A stretch of DNA of 17,591 bases from JBBECF01 sp040881945. Its GTDB lineage: Bacteria; Pseudomonadota; Alphaproteobacteria; Dongiales; Dongiaceae. A program made the translations under genes and the position numbers. Below the pieces are notes generated by a model. That model saw nothing but the letters and a program-made list of their open reading frames with translations. It had not been told where the DNA came from and made no database searches. This document shows positions 14,206-17,591 of this stretch, in pieces. Position 1 is the stretch's first letter, and each line of letters opens with the position of its first letter. The stretch lies in contig JBBECF010000148.1 of the NCBI GenBank assembly GCA_040881945.1, positions 1 through 17,591 of the forward strand, written 5' to 3'.

Positions 14206-14349
14206 GGACACCACGACGCCAAGACGACGCAACGCTACGCTCACCTGGGCGACGATCCGATTAAGTCGGCGGCGGACCGCATCGCGGGCAAGATCGACGC
14301 CGCGATGAAAGGCGATGGCGGCGGCTTGGTAACGCTCAACCCAAGGTGA
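14206..14349 (+). pseudogene. Tyrosine recombinase, C-terminal fragment 1
   Basis: A 47-codon remnant reading GHHDAKTTQRYAHLGDDP and on to an Ala-rich end, which matches the very C-terminus of phage-type tyrosine recombinases. GH corresponds to the conserved His box, and the Tyr of TTQRYAHL is the DNA-cleaving residue. Everything before this is missing, and the frame upstream runs through the unrelated exported-protein gene. It shares about 87% identity by eye over 94 nt with fragment 2 at 15186-15279. It cannot be functional alone. Confidence 0.75.
14215..14308 (+). repeat. Direct repeat, copy 1 (recombinase tail)
   Basis: This 94-nt segment aligns without gaps to 15186-15279 with about 12 mismatches counted by eye. 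It encodes the C-terminal end of a tyrosine recombinase. The repeats lie 971 bp apart in the same orientation. Confidence 0.7.
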
Positions 14350-14403
14350 TGTTCGCTTACGGCACCCTTGAGGAACGTCAACCGAGGCGCCGATGGCTCT
14401 ACC

Positions 14404-14871
14404 TCACCCTGCGCCGGGAATACATTTGATCCCTAATGGCCAAGTCAAGAGAATTGAGACCGCAGCTCCAATGAAAAGAACTGCATAGAGAAGTGCAAGT
14501 ACGCCACCGTGATACCAGTAGCTAGTGCAGATTGCCCCAGATAAATCACGATACTGTTGTGGAAAGTACTCTTGCACCTTCACGAGCGTCCGTCTTTCGT
14601 GCCGTTGAGATCGTTGGAGACGATCCAAGACGAGCCCGGCCCCGCCTGCGGCACCTAAAACGAGGAGCACCGAAACGACTGTGCGGACTAGACTGTCGAT
14701 CTCGTTGTGCAACATCCTGTTTGATACAACGAGGGCGCCTAACGTGAGCAGACCGTAGTAGGCGACCTGCCACTGCCGATTCTTGCAGGCTTCTATGTTC
14801 TGGCGGCAGTTTTCGTGCAATATTTTCATCGAATCCGTCAGAGAAATCTCTTGATCGTCTTTTTCAGGCAT
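14404..14871 (-). CDS. Small membrane protein of unknown function (island cargo)
   Basis: A 155-residue protein with three predicted membrane segments at about 34-50, 62-83 and 122-144. A soluble, charged N-terminal helix precedes them, and a cytoplasmic-type helical stretch (about 84-120, LQRSQRHERRTLVKVQEYF) lies between the second and third. No signature I know is present. The general layout of short helix, two membrane spans, helix and another span recalls small multi-span proteins seen in mobile-element cargo, but I assign no function. GGAG seven bases before the ATG at 14871 decides the start; an in-frame ATG at 14934 lacks such a site. The gene is lower in GC than the core genes and is flanked by the two recombinase fragments. 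It runs opposite to them, which suggests it came in with one of the elements. Confidence 0.7.
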   Translation of the reverse strand: MPEKDDQEISLTDSMKILHENCRQNIEACKNRQWQVAYYGLLTLGALVVSNRMLHNEIDSLVRTVVSVLLVLGAAGGAGLVLDRLQRSQRHERRTLVKVQEYFPQQYRDLSGAICTSYWYHGGVLALLYAVLFIGAAVSILLTWPLGIKCIPGAG

Positions 14872-15029
14872 TTCACGTCTCCAAATGACCAGCGGCCTTT
14901 CGATGCTATTGATCCCGCTCAGGCCCGTCAACAATGCTCCAGGACCAAAGCTCCATTTGCCAGCTCCATCAGGCTCGTGGCGCTGCGGCCTGCATCACGG
15001 GCCTGGATTGAAGTATCATTCGACTTGCC

Positions 15030-15329
15030 GTGGCTAGGCCGACGGGCCGAAAGCCGGGGACCGCATCCGGTCACCGCGCCGTGCTCGACGACGTGCGGTT
15101 GCACGATCTGCGGCACTCGTTCGCTTCGGTCGGCGCCGCGGCCGGCGACAGCCTGATCGTGATGGGCATCGTGTTGGGGTATCGCGACGCCAAGACAATG
15201 CAACGGCATGCTCACCTGGGCGACGATCCGATGAAGTCGGCGGCGGATCGTATCGCCGGCAAAATCGCCGCCGCGATGGCGGGCGGGAGTGGCGAGGTTG
15301 TGCCGCTCGTGTCGACCTGCCATCGCTGA
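15030..15329 (+). pseudogene. Tyrosine recombinase, C-terminal fragment 2 with altered active site
   Basis: A 99-codon remnant. GRKPGT at the start looks like the hinge before the box II region of such enzymes. LDDVRLHDLRHSFASVGAAAGDSL then gives the conserved HxLRH motif, with an apparent internal deletion of about a dozen residues between the two. The expected GHRDAKTTQRYAHL reads GYRDAKTMQRHAHL, so the conserved His is Tyr and the catalytic Tyr is His. It lacks the N-terminal DNA-binding part and cannot recombine DNA. The tail (GDDPMKSAADRIAGKIAAAM) matches fragment 1. Confidence 0.8.
15186..15279 (+). repeat. Direct repeat, copy 2 (recombinase tail)
   Basis: Partner of 14215-14308 (about 82 of 94 positions identical by eye), lying inside recombinase fragment 2. 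Confidence 0.7.
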
Positions 15330-15365
15330 GTCCTGCTTTCTCGGTCTTGGCCGGAGGCGACACCT

Positions 15366-15725
15366 ATGGAATCAATTCTAGGTATTCTTGAATGGCTCCT
15401 TGTCTGGCTCGTTGCCTCCGGCGTTGGCGTCTGGCTCCTACGGTTCATTGCGGCACTTGCGCTTCTAATGGCCATGACGTTCGTAGCCTACGTCGTATCC
15501 GAGAATCTGACGCGGGGCGCCGCCGTTGGCGCGCTGTGGACGGGCATGGAAATCATGTTCTTCGTTGCGCCCGTTGTCGCTGTTATGAACGGCGGTTGGT
15601 GGTGGGCTGCGCCGCCGGTTATCGCGGTTCTTCATGGTCTTCTGCTCCGAGTGAACGAGGACGAACCCGGCGGACGAGTGACAAGATTCCTCAAGGACTA
15701 TCAAAGTGAGCGGCGGTCGCATTAG
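15366..15725 (+). CDS. Small hydrophobic membrane protein of unknown function
   Basis: A 119-residue protein with membrane segments at about 6-25, 27-46 and 63-95, the last being one long or two short spans interrupted by GGWWW. A charged C-terminal tail (residues 96-119) follows. No known motif is visible. GGAGG lies nine bases before the ATG at 15366, which supports real translation. It follows recombinase fragment 2 by 36 nt and precedes another small membrane protein on the same strand by 88 nt. Codon choice is less GC-biased than in the left part of the window, consistent with acquisition by transfer. Function unknown. Confidence 0.65.
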   Translation: MESILGILEWLLVWLVASGVGVWLLRFIAALALLMAMTFVAYVVSENLTRGAAVGALWTGMEIMFFVAPVVAVMNGGWWWAAPPVIAVLHGLLLRVNEDEPGGRVTRFLKDYQSERRSH

Positions 15726-15813
15726 TCTCACGTCGGCGCGGTGAGGGCCACGGGGGATAGCCGGGATACCGCCTGGGCTGCCGCGCCGGACTCGGGCAGG
15801 AGGTCGCAAAGGT

Positions 15814-16032
15814 ATGAACGAAAAGGGATACAAGGTTGGATTTGTGCTTTTTTGGGTGATCGCCTTCATCGGGTTTTGGATTTACGCGATTAATGAGTAC
15901 GGCTTCCTGTTAGGCGTTGGGGTGGGTTGGTTCCCGGCCGCGATTGCTGCGACTGTGGTAGCCGCGTTGTGGCCGCTGATTATGTTGGTGGGGGTTTTTG
16001 TCCTGGCGATTCTGTTGCTGCGGTTTGCCTGA
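15814..16032 (+). CDS. Very small multi-span membrane protein
   Basis: A 72-residue protein with three predicted membrane segments (about 8-26, 30-50 and 53-70) and hardly any soluble part. AGGAGG stands about ten bases before the ATG at 15814, with a second AAAGG closer to it. No family is recognised. Small hydrophobic proteins of this kind are common in mobile elements, where some act as toxins or exclusion proteins, but nothing here shows which. Same strand as the 119-residue membrane protein upstream. Confidence 0.55.
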   Translation: MNEKGYKVGFVLFWVIAFIGFWIYAINEYGFLLGVGVGWFPAAIAATVVAALWPLIMLVGVFVLAILLLRFA

Positions 16033-16100
16033 CGCCACGCTGCGAAGTTTGGCCCGACCGTTGTGACGCTACCGAAGCACAGGGGACAATCCTCGCCGGC

Positions 16101-16151
16101 GCGGCTAGGCCGATAGGCCGAACAGCGGACTCCGCACCCGCCCGCCGCGCC
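16101..16151 (+). repeat. Imperfect copy of the 15030-15080 segment
   Basis: These 51 bases align without gaps to 15030-15080 with 38 identities by eye. The match is strongest over GGCTAGGCCGA and GGCCGAA near the left end and CCGCGCC at the right end. In the recombinase fragment the segment encodes ARPTGR; here the same frame reads ARPIGR. It may be debris of a third recombinase copy. It lies in the 154-nt gap before the 177-residue protein. Confidence 0.35.
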
Positions 16152-16186
16152 GACCCTTCCATGCGGAACACCCGGCGGAGGCGCTC

Positions 16187-16720
16187 ATGCCAAAGTCGCC
16201 CTACAGGGGCAAGCTCGCGCAGCCTTGGCGGCGGCAAGAGCCGAATCAAGATCGGCTTCGGGCTGACATCCGAGAAAGAATCCGCTTGCTGTTCGAGCAC
16301 TACGAGATATCGCTGCCCGACCTCGAAAAGGACACGCGCACGACTGCCAACAATGCTTGGATGCTTCTGGCGGTAAGCCTTGCGAGGCAGCACGTCCCAG
16401 GGTTGCGTGTGTCAAGGGCGGGCCGCCCGAAGAGCACGGCAACAACCGACGCGGCTAAGGCGCGAAAGGACCTCACCGCGCTTGTCGAATCGAGGCTTCC
16501 AAGGCACGGAAACTCGATTACCGCAACGTGTCGATATTTTGCCGGGCGGGGGATTAGGGAACTGCCTGAGCATTATCGGAATAGGGAGAAGCTGGGCGCA
16601 AACACACTTCGCGCCCACGTGGCCCGCGAACGCCAGGAGTTTACCGCGTGGAAAACTCTGGTCGAGAGACTCATGCCGGAAGTTTTCGCTAATTTGCGCT
16701 CTGCGACGCAAGATAGATAA
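16187..16720 (+). CDS. Basic protein of unknown function, possibly nucleic-acid binding
   Basis: A 177-residue soluble protein with many Arg and Lys residues. A helical N-terminal half (about 22-72, RLRADIRERIRLLFEHYEIS to AWMLLAVSLARQHVPGL) is followed by a Gly/Arg/Ser/Thr-rich linker. The C-terminal part (about 108-160) reads like a helix-turn-helix: ITATCRYFAG, then NTLRAHVARERQEF. DNA binding is inference only; I recognise no family. GGAGG precedes the ATG at 16187 at good spacing. It stands alone between the small membrane proteins and the toxin-antitoxin pair. Confidence 0.6.
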   Translation: MPKSPYRGKLAQPWRRQEPNQDRLRADIRERIRLLFEHYEISLPDLEKDTRTTANNAWMLLAVSLARQHVPGLRVSRAGRPKSTATTDAAKARKDLTALVESRLPRHGNSITATCRYFAGRGIRELPEHYRNREKLGANTLRAHVARERQEFTAWKTLVERLMPEVFANLRSATQDR

Positions 16721-16796
16721 TTCGACTTCCGATTTTCTGGCAGATATTAAATACATCATCGTTTTTTCTATCCAGTTGACGCCTGATATTCGCCCC

Positions 16797-16815
16797 GCCG
16801 CCGCGAACCGGCGGC
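16797..16815 (+). other. Perfect hairpin in the toxin-antitoxin leader
   Basis: GCCGCCG (16797-16803) pairs with CGGCGGC (16809-16815) around CGAAC. It ends eight bases before the GGAGG that serves the toxin start. It may be an operator for the antitoxin or an mRNA structure limiting toxin translation. A run of T at 16762-16767 lies upstream of it, so it is not arranged as a terminator for the preceding gene. Confidence 0.4.
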
Positions 16816-16832
16816 AACGCAATGGAGGCGAC

Positions 16833-17156
16833 ATGGCTACACACCGCACCCGAAACCATGCCCTTGACGCGCCGTTTGCCAAGAGCAAATACTCAATGGT
16901 GCGCCTGATCTTCGAGAAGCCGGCGACCAAGGCGCTGAGCCGAATGCCATCCAAAGCAGCGGACGCCCTAATCAAGAGACTCAAGCGCATCGCTGCCGAT
17001 CCGTTCGGCCATCGCCCCGACGCCAAGAGGCTGGTCGGCGTGAGGGACGGCTTCCGGGTGCGGCAGGGCGACTGGCGCGCGATCTATCGGATCGACCGCG
17101 CGGCCGACGCCATCTATGTCGAGGACGTCGTGCAGCGGAAGGACGCCTACCGATGA
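16833..17156 (+). CDS. RelE/ParE-type toxin of a type II toxin-antitoxin system
   Basis: A 107-residue protein. From residue 22 on it follows the RelE/ParE toxin family: MVRLIFEKPATKALSRMP, then IAADPFGHRPDAKRLVG. The closing core is GFRVRQGDWRAIYRID, IYVEDVVQRKDAYR. RelE members cut mRNA on the ribosome and ParE members poison gyrase; which applies is not visible. The ATG at 16833 has GGAGG four bases before it. The ATG at 16896, where most relatives would begin, has only a weak AAGAG. If the first start is used, the toxin carries an extra 21-residue N-terminus. Its stop codon overlaps the antitoxin start by four bases (ATGA), so the two are co-translated. Toxin-first order is typical of HigBA-like pairs. 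Confidence 0.85.
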   Translation: MATHRTRNHALDAPFAKSKYSMVRLIFEKPATKALSRMPSKAADALIKRLKRIAADPFGHRPDAKRLVGVRDGFRVRQGDWRAIYRIDRAADAIYVEDVVQRKDAYR

Positions 17157-17512
17157 AGGCCACCGGATCGAAGGCGTCGGCGCGCGGCCCGACGCGGGCC
17201 GAGTACGAGGCGCTGGTCGATCGGGTCGAGGATCTGGAGGATGTGCTGCTGCTGCGGGCCGCCGAGGCGCGCGGGCCGACCGCCGACGCGCTTCCCATCG
17301 AGCTTGTGGACCGTCTCCTGGCCGGCGAGAGCCCGGTGCGCGTCTGGCGCGAGCGGCGCGGCCTGAGCGCCCGGGCGCTGGCGGCGAAGGCCGGCGTCGA
17401 CCCGGCCTATCTGTCGCAGATCGAGACCGGACGGAAACCGGGATCGGTCAGGGCACTGAAGAAGCTCGCCGCGGCGCTCGCGGTGGATCTGGAGGACGTA
17501 ACCCGCGACTGA
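17153..17512 (+). CDS. Xre-family helix-turn-helix antitoxin
   Basis: A 119-residue protein. Residues 14-40 form a charged helix likely to bind the toxin or to dimerise (RAEYEALVDRVEDLEDVL). Residues 62-116 are a Cro/C1-type helix-turn-helix: VWRERRGLSARALAAKAGVD, AYLSQIETGRKPGSVRALKKLAAAL. Antitoxins of this class neutralise the RelE/ParE toxin and repress their own operon. The ATG at 17153 overlaps the toxin stop codon. GC content is back to the high level of the core genome. It ends 24 nt before the tRNA-Arg gene on the opposite strand. Confidence 0.85.
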   Translation: MKATGSKASARGPTRAEYEALVDRVEDLEDVLLLRAAEARGPTADALPIELVDRLLAGESPVRVWRERRGLSARALAAKAGVDPAYLSQIETGRKPGSVRALKKLAAALAVDLEDVTRD

Positions 17513-17536
17513 ACGAGGCAGGCGGCGGCACGAAGG

Positions 17537-17591
17537 TGGCGCACCCGGCGAGATTCGAACTCACGACCTCTGCCTTCGGAGGGCAGCGCTC
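17537..17591 (-). tRNA. tRNA-Arg (anticodon CCG), 3' part; 5' end beyond the window
   Basis: The minus strand shows an anticodon arm CTGCC/GGCAG with the seven-base loop CTCCGAA, giving anticodon CCG, which reads codon CGG. The T arm is GTGAG/CTCGC around TTCGAAT. The acceptor 3' strand CGGGTGC is followed by discriminator G and an encoded CCA (17537-17539). The acceptor 5' strand and D arm are cut off by the window edge. The CCA end points to the island remnant. Confidence 0.93.

Larger units (their letters stand above)
14206..17536. mobile_element. Decayed genomic island(s) next to tRNA-Arg
   Basis: The region between recombinase fragment 1 and the tRNA-Arg gene holds two recombinase remnants, three small membrane-protein genes, an unknown basic protein and a toxin-antitoxin pair. 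Base composition drops visibly from about 14350 to 16800 relative to the left side. The tRNA 3' end faces the region, as expected for a tRNA-targeted integration site. I did not find a second copy of the tRNA 3' end, so the left boundary is not defined and the element type is inferred. Confidence 0.5.

Noticed and set aside
16380..16832. Upstream extension of the toxin frame
   Set aside because: It overlaps the 177-residue gene in another frame; the ribosome site at 16824-16828 fixes the toxin start near 16833.
1..17591. CRISPR arrays, rRNA genes, intact insertion sequences, riboswitches
   Set aside because: No regularly spaced repeats, rRNA-like blocks, transposase motifs with terminal inverted repeats, or known riboswitch cores were seen.

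Overview
The window is high-GC DNA (clearly above 60% over most of its length) that looks like an alphaproteobacterial chromosome, probably Rhodospirillales-like. This rests on a TTAA-N7-TTAA (CtrA-type) box in a divergent promoter, a LapG/BTLCP-type cysteine protease beside c-di-GMP-type domain proteins, and a tRNA-Arg(CCG) gene. No rRNA and no CRISPR array are present.

Region 1 (1-4639) is a signalling neighbourhood. A truncated ABC-transporter ATPase lies at the left edge. Next come a soluble degenerate EAL-domain protein and a periplasmic LapG-like transglutaminase-fold cysteine protease, both on the minus strand. The protease is divergent from a large membrane sensor with a periplasmic sensor region, a PAS domain and an HD-GYP domain that has lost every metal ligand. 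The two c-di-GMP-type domains therefore both look like non-catalytic pseudo-enzymes. I consider this cluster the best candidate for an undescribed system: LapG-type protease control without a recognisable LapD.

Region 2 (4684-12225) is mostly housekeeping and metabolism. On the plus strand it holds a PPP-family phosphatase, a mandelate-racemase-type enolase-superfamily enzyme translationally overlapping the monofunctional peptidoglycan glycosyltransferase MtgA, a Crp/Fnr regulator and a YhfA-like OsmC protein. On the minus strand a VOC/glyoxalase-fold protein sits behind an MTA/purine nucleoside phosphorylase-like enzyme. Divergent from that pair is a PotD-like polyamine-type binding protein without its permease, followed by a 2,3-BPG-dependent phosphoglycerate mutase.

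Region 3 (12226-14182) starts with an AT-rich regulatory gap. It then holds an M48 metalloprotease lipoprotein with an inserted PDZ domain, a small conserved-looking protein that seems to start at an ATC codon, and a small cysteine-rich exported protein.

Region 4 (14206 to the right edge) looks like the decayed remains of one or more genomic islands beside a tRNA-Arg(CCG) gene. Two related tyrosine-recombinase C-terminal fragments flank a small membrane-protein gene. They are followed by two more small membrane proteins, an unknown basic protein and a toxin-antitoxin pair (RelE/ParE-type toxin first, Xre-type antitoxin second). Base composition here is visibly lower in GC than in regions 1 and 2, at least between about 14350 and 16800. 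Identifications come from reading motifs and domain patterns by eye; no database search was run.
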